From positions 1-33,763 of the forward strand of contig CAMLGG010000022.1 of the NCBI GenBank assembly GCA_946479475.1: a stretch of DNA of 33,763 nucleotides, in the 5' to 3' direction. The translations under genes and the position numbers were made by a program. Shown here piece by piece: positions 7,107-15,196 of this stretch. Numbering within the stretch: position 1 is the stretch's first letter; each line of letters begins with the position of its first letter. The notes under the pieces were generated by a model. The model was not told the origin of the DNA and ran no database searches. It saw nothing but the letters and a program-made list of their open reading frames with translations. This stretch comes from an uncultured Ideonella sp. Its GTDB lineage: Bacteria; Pseudomonadota; Gammaproteobacteria; Burkholderiales; Burkholderiaceae.

Positions 7107-8126
7107 ATGCTATACCCAGCCGACGCAACGCTCCCGGTCGCCGCCAGAAGGCGTTTGCTGTGCGGCTGCGCCGCGGCCGGACTGCTCTTGCGCTCATGGC
7201 CCGCGGCCTACGCCGAGCCGGCCCCCGAGGAGCTGGCGAGCGTCGACATGCGGCCCGTGCAGGTGGCCGAGAACGCCTGGTTCGTGCAGGGCCAGGCAGC
7301 GCTGGGCTCCGCGGCCAACCAGAACTTCATCTCCAACGCCGGCTTCGTCGTCACGCCGCAGGGCGTGGTGGTGATCGACGCCTTGGGCTCGCCGCCGCTG
7401 GCCCGCCGGCTGCTGGCCGAGATCCGGCGCATCACGCCGCAGCCCGTGCGCTACGTCATCGCCACCCACTACCACGCCGACCACATCTACGGCCTGCAGG
7501 TCTTCAAGGAGGCGGGCGCGACCATCCTGGCCCACACTGGGGCGCGCGAGTACCTCGCCTCGGACACCGCGCGCCTGCGCCTGGCCGCGAGCCGGCAGGA
7601 GCTCTTCCCCTGGGTGGACGAGCACACGAGGCTGGTCGAGCCGGACCGCTGGCTCGGCGTGCCCGACCCGAAGGCCGACACGGTGCTGCAGCTCGGCGGC
7701 GTGAGCCTGCTCATCCGCCCGGTAGGCCCCGCCCACACGCCCGAGGACGTGGTCGTCTACCTGCCCGACCGGGGCGTGCTCTACGGCGGCGACCTGCTCT
7801 TCCGCGGCCGCATCCCCTTCGTCGGCCAGGCCGACAGCCGCGCCTGGATAGAGGCGCTGGACCGCCTGCTGGCCCTGAAGCCGAAGGTGCTCGTGCCCGG
7901 CCACGGCGCGGCCTCCACCGACCCGCAGGGCGACATCGTGCTGACCCGCGACTACCTGCTCTACCTGCGCGAGAAGATGGGGGCCGCGGCCCGCGAGATG
8001 GAGCCCTTCGAGGAGGCCTACGCGCACACCGACTGGAGCCGCTTCGCAGGCCTGCCGCTGTTCCAGGCGGCCAATCGCATCAATGCCTACAACACCTATC
8101 TGCTGATGGAGCAGCAGCAACGCTGA
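7107..8126 (+). CDS. Exported metallo-beta-lactamase-fold hydrolase (SoxH-like)
   Basis: The 339-residue protein has an N-terminal export signal (ARRRLLCGCAAAGLLL, possibly Tat-type) and an MBL domain from about residue 50. Zinc-binding residues are clear: THYHADH (His121, His123, Asp125, His126), His210 in GPAHTPED, Asp229 in LYGGDLLF, and His266 in VPGHG. It resembles the periplasmic MBL proteins of sox clusters (SoxH) and quinoprotein-linked hydrolases, for which no firm substrate is known. A role on sulfur or thioester compounds is inference from context. The frame stays open far upstream (from 6237) antisense to the permease gene. ATG 7107 is used because it sits just after a promoter-like region and gives a normal signal peptide. 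No Shine-Dalgarno sequence is visible. Confidence 0.88.
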   Translation: MLYPADATLPVAARRRLLCGCAAAGLLLRSWPAAYAEPAPEELASVDMRPVQVAENAWFVQGQAALGSAANQNFISNAGFVVTPQGVVVIDALGSPPLARRLLAEIRRITPQPVRYVIATHYHADHIYGLQVFKEAGATILAHTGAREYLASDTARLRLAASRQELFPWVDEHTRLVEPDRWLGVPDPKADTVLQLGGVSLLIRPVGPAHTPEDVVVYLPDRGVLYGGDLLFRGRIPFVGQADSRAWIEALDRLLALKPKVLVPGHGAASTDPQGDIVLTRDYLLYLREKMGAAAREMEPFEEAYAHTDWSRFAGLPLFQAANRINAYNTYLLMEQQQR

Positions 8127-8181
8127 CGCGGCACGGCCGGCAGCGCGCATACTGGCCCGAACCCCGCGAAGGAGCGCCGCC

Positions 8182-8511
8182 ATGCCCCTGCCCCGACTTC
8201 CGCAGCTGACCGCTCTTTCGCTCGCCGCCTGCCTGGCGGCGGCCACCGCGGCCGAGACGAACAGCCCTGCCCAGGCCGACCTCGGGCTCGGCGCGCGGCT
8301 CATCCGCGAACACAAGTGCAACGATTGCCACGCGAGGCGCGTGGGCGGCGATGGCAGTGCGATCTACCGCCCGAAGGGCCGCATCAGCAGCCTGGCGGCG
8401 CTGCGGTCGCAGGTCGAGTACTGCAGCACGCAGCTGAACCTGCAGCTGTTCCCCGAGGAGATCGAGGCCATCGCCGCGGTACTCGACCGTGACCACTACC
8501 ACTTCCGGTGA
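8182..8511 (+). CDS. Small periplasmic c-type cytochrome lacking a Met ligand
   Basis: The 109-residue product has a signal peptide (cleavage near TAAA-ET) and one heme c site, CNDCH at 46-50. The mature protein of about 85 residues contains no methionine, so the usual His/Met heme coordination is impossible. Candidates for the sixth ligand are Cys81 in VEYCSTQL, or His105 or His107 near the C-terminus (DRDHYHFR), or the site may be open. GAAGGAG at 8168-8174 supports the ATG. It follows the MBL hydrolase by 55 bases, and the two may form one transcript. It may take electrons from the hydrolase-linked or Sox reactions; that is inference. I cannot assign a named family. Confidence 0.85.
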   Translation: MPLPRLPQLTALSLAACLAAATAAETNSPAQADLGLGARLIREHKCNDCHARRVGGDGSAIYRPKGRISSLAALRSQVEYCSTQLNLQLFPEEIEAIAAVLDRDHYHFR

Positions 8512-8522
8512 GGCGCAACCGC

Positions 8523-8562
8523 TGCATCACTGCATCACTGCATCAGCAGCCGCTCATAGAAT
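8523..8562 (+). promoter_or_regulatory. Promoter with triple CATCA repeats before the ArsR gene
   Basis: Three head-to-tail copies of an 8-base unit occur at 8523-8530 (TGCATCAC), 8531-8538 (TGCATCAC) and 8539-8546 (TGCATCAG). A good -10, TAGAAT, lies at 8557-8562. With 17-base spacing the -35 would be ATCACT at 8534-8539, inside the repeats. A repressor bound to the repeats would cover the promoter, so autorepression by the ArsR product is the simplest reading. Confidence 0.5.
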
Positions 8563-8592
8563 CGCTCCACACCACAGCAGGAAAGACACAGC

Positions 8593-8955
8593 ATGGCCAC
8601 GACGACCGCCGCCGACCAGAACGCCGTCTTCGAATCGGTCGCGGAGCTGTTCTCGCTGCTGTCCACGCCGGTCCGGCTGAGGATCATCAGCGCCCTGTGC
8701 AACGGCGAGAAGAACGTCTCGCAACTGCTGGAGGAGATCGAGACGACGCAGCCGAACATGTCGCAGCACCTGTCGACGCTGTACCGGGCCGGCGTGCTGG
8801 GCAAGCGCCGCGACTCGACCCAGATCTACTACCGGCTGCAGAGCGACCGCGTCGCCGCCTTGTGTCGCGCCGTCTGCACCCAGGTCGCCATCGAACTGGA
8901 CCCGGAAGCCGAGGTGCCGCCCTCGGAGCGGCTGCTGCCGACGAACGGACGCTGA
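8593..8955 (+). CDS. ArsR-family transcriptional regulator (SoxR/SqrR/BigR-like)
   Basis: The 120-residue product is a full-length ArsR/SmtB winged-helix regulator. The recognition region TTQPNMSQHLSTLYRAGVL (about 51-69) is followed by the wing KRRDSTQIYYRL. It lacks the metal-binding ELCVCDL-type motif on the recognition helix. It has Cys36 in ISALCNGEKNV, and Cys91 and Cys95 in ALCRAVC near the last helix. In the persulfide sensors SqrR and BigR, one cysteine in helix 2 and one in helix 5 form a polysulfide bridge, and these positions match. I therefore infer a sulfur-responsive repressor of the adjacent sulfur genes and perhaps of sox. The start is ATG 8593, with AGGAAAG just upstream. 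Confidence 0.88.
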   Translation: MATTTAADQNAVFESVAELFSLLSTPVRLRIISALCNGEKNVSQLLEEIETTQPNMSQHLSTLYRAGVLGKRRDSTQIYYRLQSDRVAALCRAVCTQVAIELDPEAEVPPSERLLPTNGR

Positions 8956-8968
8956 GCCGGGGGTCGAC

Positions 8969-10084
8969 TCAGCCGGCGCGCTCCAGCCGCCAGTCCTGGT
9001 ACCTCAGCCCCAGCACCGCGCCGCCCAACAGCGCGGCGAGCGCGAGCAGGCTGCCCACCGACAGCGTCGATACGCCCGAGAGCCCCTGGCCGATGGTGCA
9101 GCCGAGCGCCAGCACGCCGCCCACGCCCATCAAGGCCCCGCCGACCAGGTGGTGGGCGGTGTCGCTGGCGCTGGCGAAACCCTCCCAGCGGAACTCGCGG
9201 CGCGACAGGGCCATCGCCCAGGCCCCGGCCGCGATGCCGGCCACCGCCGCGATGCCGAGCGTGACCTTCATCGAGGCATCGCTGGTGTAGAGCAGCCATT
9301 CCAGCGCATAGGCCACCGGCGCGACGGCGCTCAGGGCCTCCATGCGTCGCGAGTTGGTGCCGAGGAAGGCCTCCTCCAGCGTGCGCGGGTCCTCCGCCAG
9401 GTGACCGTAGCGGCCGCTCGTCCACCACAGGGCGACGATGACCAGGCCGATCCCCACGCCCCCCAGCCACACCGTGCCGCTGCGGCCTTCGGGCCTGCGC
9501 AGCACCCAGCCGATCAGCGCCAGGCCGATGAGGGCGCCCAGCAGCGCTGCCGCGCGCGCCACCGGCCAGCCGCTGCCGGCCGCCAGCAGCGAAGGCAGGT
9601 CCTGCCCGGCCGGCAGCTCGAAGGCCACGCGGTCGATGGTGGCCACGCGCCAGATCGCGGTCAGGCCCTTGAGCGTCGCGAAGGCCGCCACGGCCAGCAC
9701 CAGCAGCACCACCAGCGACTTCAGGTTGCCGCCCCCGAGCCGCACCAGGTTGCGGCTGCCGCAGCCCGAGGCGATCACCATGCCGAAGCCGAAGATCAGC
9801 CCGCCCAGCAGCAGCGATGCCCACAGCACGCGCGGGCCCGCGTAGATGCTCTTGCCCGCCTCCACCCAGCCCAGCGCGACCATGCCGTTGAAGCCGAGGA
9901 TGGCCACCGCGATCGCGAGCACCCACATGCGCATGCGCGTCCAGTCGCCCATGGTGGCGATGTCGGCCACCGCGCCCATGGTGCAGAAATGGGTTCGTTG
10001 CGCGATGGCGCCGAAGGCGGCGCCCAGCGCGAAGGCCATCCAGGCCACCTGGCGGGCGATGAGGGTCGGGTCGATCTCGGGCAT
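8969..10084 (-). CDS. Second YeeE/YedE-family sulfur-compound permease
   Basis: This 371-residue polytopic membrane protein is of the same family as the permease at 5849-6958 but clearly divergent from it. The family cysteines are present: Cys34 in THFCTMGAV, Cys108 in ASGCGSRNL and Cys329 in ALGCTIGQGLSG. The THFCTMG and GCTIGQGLSG forms are the classic YeeE/YedE signatures, so this copy is closer to the family core than the first. ATG 10084 is chosen over an in-frame GTG at 10138, which would add a polar, Arg-rich N-terminus unlike the family. The stop lies 13 bases from the end of the ArsR gene, in a convergent layout. The likely substrate is thiosulfate or a related anion. Confidence 0.9.
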   Translation of the reverse strand: MPEIDPTLIARQVAWMAFALGAAFGAIAQRTHFCTMGAVADIATMGDWTRMRMWVLAIAVAILGFNGMVALGWVEAGKSIYAGPRVLWASLLLGGLIFGFGMVIASGCGSRNLVRLGGGNLKSLVVLLVLAVAAFATLKGLTAIWRVATIDRVAFELPAGQDLPSLLAAGSGWPVARAAALLGALIGLALIGWVLRRPEGRSGTVWLGGVGIGLVIVALWWTSGRYGHLAEDPRTLEEAFLGTNSRRMEALSAVAPVAYALEWLLYTSDASMKVTLGIAAVAGIAAGAWAMALSRREFRWEGFASASDTAHHLVGGALMGVGGVLALGCTIGQGLSGVSTLSVGSLLALAALLGGAVLGLRYQDWRLERAG

Positions 10085-10154
10085 TGCGCGATTGTCGCGT
10101 GCAGCTCCATCGGATCGGGCTCGGCCGCTCCAAGGCACGACGCCGGGGGCGCGT

Positions 10155-11090
10155 TCAATGCCCTTTGGCGGCCCGCCGCAGGCAGTCGATGAGCTGTGCA
10201 GTGGCGGGTGTGCGCGAGCGCCCTTTCAGCGTGAGGATGCCCACGGGCGGCAGATCGATCGCGACCTTGGCGCCGAGGACCTTCGCCAGGCCTTCGCGCT
10301 CCAGGTGCTTCGCCACCGCGCGCGCCACGAAGCCGATCGCCGGCCGCTCGCGCACGAAGCTGAGCGTGGCGAGGAAGGACGCGGTCTCGATGAGGTCCAC
10401 CGGCGGGTTCAGGCCGTGCTGGTAGAAGATCTGGTTGAGCTTGATGCGCGAGGAGGCCCAGGGCGGCGGCACGACCCAGGGCAGCGCAGCGAGCTCGTCC
10501 CAGCCGGGCCGGGCCTTCTTCGCCATCGGGTGGCCGGGCCGGGCGATCAGCGCCATCGGCTCGTCGTAGAGCGCCTCGGTCTCGAGATCAGGCGAGGCAT
10601 AACCAGGCTCCAGGCGGCCGACCACCAGGTCGATCTCGCCCACTCTCAAGCGCGGCAGCAGCCGCGTGAGGTCGCCCTCCTCCACCGAGACCGTGGTCAG
10701 TGCCGAACGGTTCTTCAGCATCTGCACGGCCCGCACCAGCAGGCCCGGCGTGGCCACCACCATCGCGCCGACCCGCGTGCGGCCGAAGGCGCCGCTGGCC
10801 ACCGCCTCGATCTCGTCTCGCGTGCGCTCGTAGTCGGCCAGCACCGAGCGGGCAAAGCGGACCACCGTCGTGCCGTAGGGCGTCGGCTCCGTCCCCCGCG
10901 TGGAGCGCACGAAGAGGTCCAGCCCGAACATGCGCTCGATCTCGGCCAGGGACTTGGAGACCGCCGGCTGCGTCAGCGAAAGGAACTCGGCCGCGCGGCC
11001 GAGGTGGCGGAACTGGTCCAGCGCGACCAGCAGCTGCAGGTGGCGCAGCTTGAGGTTGGAGCGCAGCACGCGGTCGATGTCGGCACCCAT
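10155..11090 (-). CDS. LysR-family transcriptional regulator of the downstream catabolic operon
   Basis: The 311-residue product is a standard-length LysR regulator. The N-terminal winged helix-turn-helix includes LKLRHLQLLVALDQFRHL and AAEFLSLTQPAVSKSLAEIE (about residues 14-53). A two-lobed effector-binding domain follows (from about residue 95). It is transcribed away from the solute receptor gene at 11207, and a dyad at 11110-11134 lies between them. Divergent LysR genes usually control the neighbouring operon in response to a pathway intermediate, so it probably regulates the genes at 11207-17086. The effector cannot be told from sequence. The N-terminus resembles GbpR-like regulators of sugar and aromatic acid catabolism. 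Confidence 0.92.
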   Translation of the reverse strand: MGADIDRVLRSNLKLRHLQLLVALDQFRHLGRAAEFLSLTQPAVSKSLAEIERMFGLDLFVRSTRGTEPTPYGTTVVRFARSVLADYERTRDEIEAVASGAFGRTRVGAMVVATPGLLVRAVQMLKNRSALTTVSVEEGDLTRLLPRLRVGEIDLVVGRLEPGYASPDLETEALYDEPMALIARPGHPMAKKARPGWDELAALPWVVPPPWASSRIKLNQIFYQHGLNPPVDLIETASFLATLSFVRERPAIGFVARAVAKHLEREGLAKVLGAKVAIDLPPVGILTLKGRSRTPATAQLIDCLRRAAKGH

Positions 11091-11109
11091 GGCTTCATCA
11101 CCCGAACGG

Positions 11110-11134
11110 AATGAAGAGAGTCTATTTCTTCATT
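11110..11134. promoter_or_regulatory. Dyad operator candidate for the LysR regulator
   Basis: AATGAAGA (11110-11117) and TCTTCATT (11127-11134) are perfect inverted repeats 9 bases apart, in the 116-base gap between the LysR gene and the receptor gene. The dyad contains the T-N11-A arrangement (T11112, A11124) common to LysR-type binding sites. The region is more AT-rich than its surroundings. Confidence 0.5.
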
Positions 11135-11206
11135 GGATGGCCATGGAGCGGCTGTCCAGAATCGGCGCCATCGACCCCCATCGACACAGAACCCGGAGAC
11201 AAGCTC

Positions 11207-12193
11207 ATGCCCGCCACCCGCCGCCAGTTCATTCTTTCCAGCGTGGGGAGCGCCTCGCTGCTGGCCGCCGCGCCACGGCTCGCCTTCGCCGACGCCTATC
11301 CCGACCGCCCCATCACCTTCATCTGCCCCTGGCCCGCCGGCGGCACGGCCGACATCACGATGCGCGCCCTGTGCACGGCCGCCTCCAAGGTCCTGGGCCA
11401 GACCCTGGTGGTCGAGAACCGGACCGGCGCCTCCGGCATGCTGGGCCTCAAGGCCATGGCGGCCGCCAGGCCCGACGGCTACACCATCGGCCAGATCCCC
11501 ATCTCGGTGACCCGCTTCTCCCAGCTCGGCACGGTGCAGCTCGACCCGCTGAAGGAGCTGACCTACATCGCCCGCACCTCGGGCCAGACCTTCGGCATTG
11601 CCGTGCGCGCCGACGCGCCCTGGAAGACGCTGAAGGACTTCGTCGCCGCGGCGAAGGCCGCGCCGGGCAAGCTCACCTACGGCTCGGCCGGCATCGGCGG
11701 CGCCACCCACGTCGGCATGGAGGAGTTCGCGCTCGCCGCAGGCATCCAGCTCAACCACATCCCCTACAAGGGCGGCGCACCGGCCCTGCAGGACCTGCTG
11801 GGCGGCCAGGTCGACGCGCTCGCCGATTCGAGCTCCTGGGCGCCGCACGTCAAGGCCGGCAAGCTGCGGCTGCTGGCGACCTGGGGCGAGAAGCGCACGC
11901 AGGACTTCCCCGAAGTGCCGACGCTGCGAGAGCAGGGCTTCGACGTGGTGGTCGACGCTCCCAACGGCATCGGCGCGCCCAAGGGCATGGACCCCGCCGT
12001 CGCCGCGAAGCTGCGCGATGCCTTCCGCCAGGCCGCCGCCAGCCCCGAGTTCGTCGCCGCCTGCGACAAGATCGACGCGCCGCTGATGTACCTCGACGGC
12101 CCCGACTACGAGAAGTACGTCGCCGCCGTCTACCGCAAGGAGACGGTGCTGATCGACAAGCTCAGGCTCAGGGAACTGATGGCCAAGGGCTGA
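11207..12193 (+). CDS. Tripartite tricarboxylate transporter substrate-binding protein (Bug family)
   Basis: The 328-residue periplasmic binding protein has a Tat-like signal (RRQFILSSVGSASLLAAA) and the Bug-family mature start YPDRPITFICPWPAGGTADI. VVENRTGASGMLG and HIPYKGGAPALQDLLGGQVD are further family signatures. Bug proteins bind carboxylates for TctAB permeases. No tctA or tctB gene is in the window, so it is an orphan receptor here. ATG 11207 is chosen over an in-frame ATG at 11111 because GGAG lies at 11195-11198 and the longer form would place extra residues before the signal. It opens the catabolic operon, so its ligand is probably the sugar acid or dicarboxylate degraded by the next enzymes. 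Confidence 0.93.
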   Translation: MPATRRQFILSSVGSASLLAAAPRLAFADAYPDRPITFICPWPAGGTADITMRALCTAASKVLGQTLVVENRTGASGMLGLKAMAAARPDGYTIGQIPISVTRFSQLGTVQLDPLKELTYIARTSGQTFGIAVRADAPWKTLKDFVAAAKAAPGKLTYGSAGIGGATHVGMEEFALAAGIQLNHIPYKGGAPALQDLLGGQVDALADSSSWAPHVKAGKLRLLATWGEKRTQDFPEVPTLREQGFDVVVDAPNGIGAPKGMDPAVAAKLRDAFRQAAASPEFVAACDKIDAPLMYLDGPDYEKYVAAVYRKETVLIDKLRLRELMAKG

Positions 12194-12201
12194 CGGACAT
12201 C

Positions 12202-13722
12202 ATGATCTCGCCCCTCATCCGGCTGCACCCGGACGACAACGTGCTGATAGCGCGGCAGCCGCTGGCGCTCGGCCAGGTGCTGCCCGAGTTCGACCTGCGC
12301 CTGAAGGCCCAGGTCCCGGCCGGCCACAAGATCGCCGCGCGGCGCATCGCCGCGGGCGAGCCGGTGAAGAAGTTCGACACGGTGATCGGCCAGGCGACGC
12401 GCGACATCGCGCCGGGCGAGCACGTGCACGCGCACAACCTCGAGCTGAGCGAGCAGGATCTCGACCCCGCCTTCGGCGAGGACCTGCGCCCCGTGGCCTA
12501 CGTCCCCGAGGCCGAGCGGGCGCGCTTCATGGGCATCCTGCGGCCCGACGGCCGCGTAGGCACGCGCAACTTCATCGGCATCCTCTCGTCGGTGAACTGC
12601 TCGGCGACCGTCATCAGGGCCATCGCCGCGCACTTCACGCCCGAGCGCCTCGCCCCGTATCCCAACGTCGACGGCGTCGCCGCCTTCGCGCAGACCAGCG
12701 GCTGTGGCATGTCCTCGCCCAGCCCGCACTTCGACCTGCTGCGCCGCACGATCGCTGGCTATGCGCGCCATCCCAACCTGGCCGGCGTGCTGATCGTCGG
12801 CCTGGGCTGCGAGCGCAACCAGGTCGACGACCTCGTCGCCTCGCAAGGGCTGACGCCGGGCCGGCAACTGCAGACCCTGGTGATGCAGGACGTGGGCGGC
12901 ACGCGCGCCACCATCGCCGCCGGCGTGGCCGCCATCGAAGCCATGCTGCCGGCGGCCAACGAGGTGAAGCGCGAGCCGGTGAGCGCCGCCCACCTGAAGA
13001 TCGGCCTCGAATGCGGCGGCTCGGACGGCTTCTCGGGCATCAGCGCCAACCCCGCGCTCGGCGCGGCGATGGACATCCTCGTGCGCCACGGCGGCACCGC
13101 GATCCTGTCGGAGACGCCCGAGATCCACGGCGTCGAACACCGCCTCACGCGCCGCGCGGTGTCGCCCGAAGTGGGCCAGAAGCTGCTCGACCGCCTGGCC
13201 TGGTGGAAGGAGTACACGCGCGGCCACCACGGCCAGTTCAACGGCGTGGTCGGCCCGGGCAACCAGGCCGGCGGATTGGCCAACATCGTCGAGAAATCGC
13301 TCGGCTCGGCGATGAAGGCCGGGACCACGCCGCTGCAGGCGGTGTACGAATACGCCGAGCCGATCACCGAATCCGGCTTCGTCTTCATGGACTCGCCGGG
13401 CTACGACCCGGTGGCCACCACCGGCCAGATCGCCAGCGGCGCCAACCTCGTCTGCTTCACCACCGGCCGGGGCTCGATGTTCGGCTCCAAGCCCGCGCCG
13501 ACGATCAAGCTGGCGAGCAACACGCCGATGTTCACGCGCCTCGAGGAGGACATGGACATCAACTGCGGCCTGGTGATCGACGGCGAGCTGTCCATCGAGC
13601 AGATGGGCCGGCGCATCTTCGAGCACATCCTCCGCTCCGCCTCGGGCGAGAAGACCAAGAGCGAGCTGCTCGGCCTGGGCGACCACGAGTTCGTGCCCTG
13701 GCACCTGGGCATCGTCAGCTGA
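12202..13722 (+). CDS. UxaA/GarD-family altronate or galactarate dehydratase
   Basis: The 506-residue product is a full-length member of the UxaA/GarD dehydratase family, iron-dependent enzymes that remove water from aldonates or aldarates to give 2-keto-3-deoxy acids. The N-terminal SAF domain (about 10-85, VLIARQPLALGQ to GEHVHAHNLEL) is followed by the catalytic domain from GILRPDGRVGTRN at about 111. Conserved Cys/Gly segments follow: TSGCGM, GLGCERNQ and LECGGSDGFSG. Altronate and galactarate enzymes cannot be separated by eye. The neighbouring HpaI-type aldolase and tartrate dehydrogenase favour a dicarboxylic (aldarate-like) substrate. It starts 8 bases after the receptor gene and ends 8 bases before the dehydrogenase gene. 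Confidence 0.9.
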   Translation: MISPLIRLHPDDNVLIARQPLALGQVLPEFDLRLKAQVPAGHKIAARRIAAGEPVKKFDTVIGQATRDIAPGEHVHAHNLELSEQDLDPAFGEDLRPVAYVPEAERARFMGILRPDGRVGTRNFIGILSSVNCSATVIRAIAAHFTPERLAPYPNVDGVAAFAQTSGCGMSSPSPHFDLLRRTIAGYARHPNLAGVLIVGLGCERNQVDDLVASQGLTPGRQLQTLVMQDVGGTRATIAAGVAAIEAMLPAANEVKREPVSAAHLKIGLECGGSDGFSGISANPALGAAMDILVRHGGTAILSETPEIHGVEHRLTRRAVSPEVGQKLLDRLAWWKEYTRGHHGQFNGVVGPGNQAGGLANIVEKSLGSAMKAGTTPLQAVYEYAEPITESGFVFMDSPGYDPVATTGQIASGANLVCFTTGRGSMFGSKPAPTIKLASNTPMFTRLEEDMDINCGLVIDGELSIEQMGRRIFEHILRSASGEKTKSELLGLGDHEFVPWHLGIVS

Positions 13723-13730
13723 GCCACGCC

Positions 13731-15173
13731 ATGACCCCTCTGAACTTCATCGCCGGCCAATGGCGCGGCGCGGCGCGCGGCGAGCGCTTCGCCGTCACCG
13801 ACCCTGCCGACGACAGCCTCGTGGACGAGGTGCCCGACAGCGACGCCGAGGACGCCCGCTGCGCCGTCGATGCCGCGCACGCCGCCTTCCCCGCCTGGCG
13901 CGCGACGCCCGCCAGGCAGCGCGCCGCCATCCTCAAGCGCTGGACCGACCTGGTGATGGCCAGGCAGGACCAGCTGGGCGCGCTGATCTCGCGTGAGCAG
14001 GGCAAGCCGCTGGCCGAGGGCCGCGGCGAGGTCGCCTACGCGGCCAGCTACATCGAGTGGTTCGCCGAGGAAGCGACGCGCGCCAACGGCGAGGTGATCC
14101 CGGCTCCGGTGAGCGGCCGACGCATGTTCGCGATCCGGGAGCCGGTGGGCATCGTCGCCGCGATCACGCCCTGGAACTTCCCCGCCGCGATGATCGCCCG
14201 CAAGATCGCGCCGGCCCTGGCCGCCGGCTGCACCGTGGTCGCCAAGCCGGCCGAAGACACTCCGCTGACCTCGCTCGCGCTGGTCAGGCTGGCCGAGGAG
14301 GCCGGCGTGCCGCCGGGCGTGCTGAACATCGTCACGGCTTCGCGTGCGAACACGCCCAAGGTCGTCGACGAGTGGCTCGCCGATCCGCGCGTGCGCAAGA
14401 TCACCTTCACCGGCTCGACGCCGGTGGGCAAGCACCTGGCCCGCGCCTCGGCCGAAACGCTGAAGAAGTGCTCGCTGGAGCTGGGCGGCAATGCGCCCTT
14501 CATCGTGTTCGACGATGCGGACCTCGATGCCGCCGTCGAAGGCCTGATGGCGGCCAAGTTCCGCAACGGCGGCCAGACCTGCGTCTGCCCGAACCGCGTC
14601 TACGTGCAGGCCGGCGTGCACGACCGCTTCGTCGACAAGCTGGCCTCGCGCATCGGCGCGCTCGAGGTCGGCCCGGCGAGCGATGCGGCCTCGCAGATCG
14701 GGCCGATGATCAACGCCCGGGCCGTCGAGAAGATCGAGCGGCACGTGCGCGACGCGGTCGAGCGTGGCGCGCAGGTCGTCGTCGGCGGCCGGCGGCTGCC
14801 CTCTCTGGGCCCGAACTACTTCGCGCCCACCCTGCTGACCGGCGCCGATGCGACGATGGCCTGCGCCTGCGAGGAGACCTTCGGCCCGGTCGTGCCCATC
14901 ACCCGCTTCGAGACCGAGGCCGAGGTGGTCGCCCAGGCCAACGCCACGCCCTACGGTCTCGCGGCCTACTTCTACACCCGCGATGCGGCCCGCATCTGGC
15001 GCGTGTCCGAGGCGCTGGAGACCGGCATCGTCGGCATCAACGAGGGCGCGCTGGCCGCAGAGGCCGCGCCCTTCGGCGGGGTCAAGGAATCGGGGTATGG
15101 TCGCGAGGGTTCGGTCCACGGCCTGGACGACTACCTCCACCTGAAGTACCTCTGCCAGGGCGGCCTCGGCTGA
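13731..15173 (+). CDS. NAD(P)+-dependent succinate-semialdehyde-type aldehyde dehydrogenase
   Basis: The 480-residue product is an aldehyde dehydrogenase of the succinate-semialdehyde (GabD) branch. Catalytic residues are visible: Asn149 in TPWNFP, Glu250 in LELGGNAP and Cys284 in [13 protein letters not shown]. The GQTCVCPNR form is typical of succinate-semialdehyde and 2-oxoglutarate-semialdehyde dehydrogenases. It would oxidise the aldehyde produced by the pathway. With the HpaI-type aldolase next door, succinate semialdehyde or tartronate semialdehyde are both possible substrates. 2-Oxoglutarate semialdehyde from sugar-acid dehydration is a third option. It lies 8 bases after the dehydratase and 23 before the aldolase. 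Confidence 0.92.
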   Translation: MTPLNFIAGQWRGAARGERFAVTDPADDSLVDEVPDSDAEDARCAVDAAHAAFPAWRATPARQRAAILKRWTDLVMARQDQLGALISREQGKPLAEGRGEVAYAASYIEWFAEEATRANGEVIPAPVSGRRMFAIREPVGIVAAITPWNFPAAMIARKIAPALAAGCTVVAKPAEDTPLTSLALVRLAEEAGVPPGVLNIVTASRANTPKVVDEWLADPRVRKITFTGSTPVGKHLARASAETLKKCSLELGGNAPFIVFDDADLDAAVEGLMAAKFRNGGQTCVCPNRVYVQAGVHDRFVDKLASRIGALEVGPASDAASQIGPMINARAVEKIERHVRDAVERGAQVVVGGRRLPSLGPNYFAPTLLTGADATMACACEETFGPVVPITRFETEAEVVAQANATPYGLAAYFYTRDAARIWRVSEALETGIVGINEGALAAEAAPFGGVKESGYGREGSVHGLDDYLHLKYLCQGGLG

Positions 15174-15196
15174 CCCGATTCCACCCCGGACACCCC

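Noticed and set aside
9796..10158. Longer N-terminus (GTG at 10138) for the second YeeE permease
   Set aside because: The extra 18 residues are polar and Arg-rich, unlike family N-termini, and the frame overlaps the dense intergenic region before the LysR gene.
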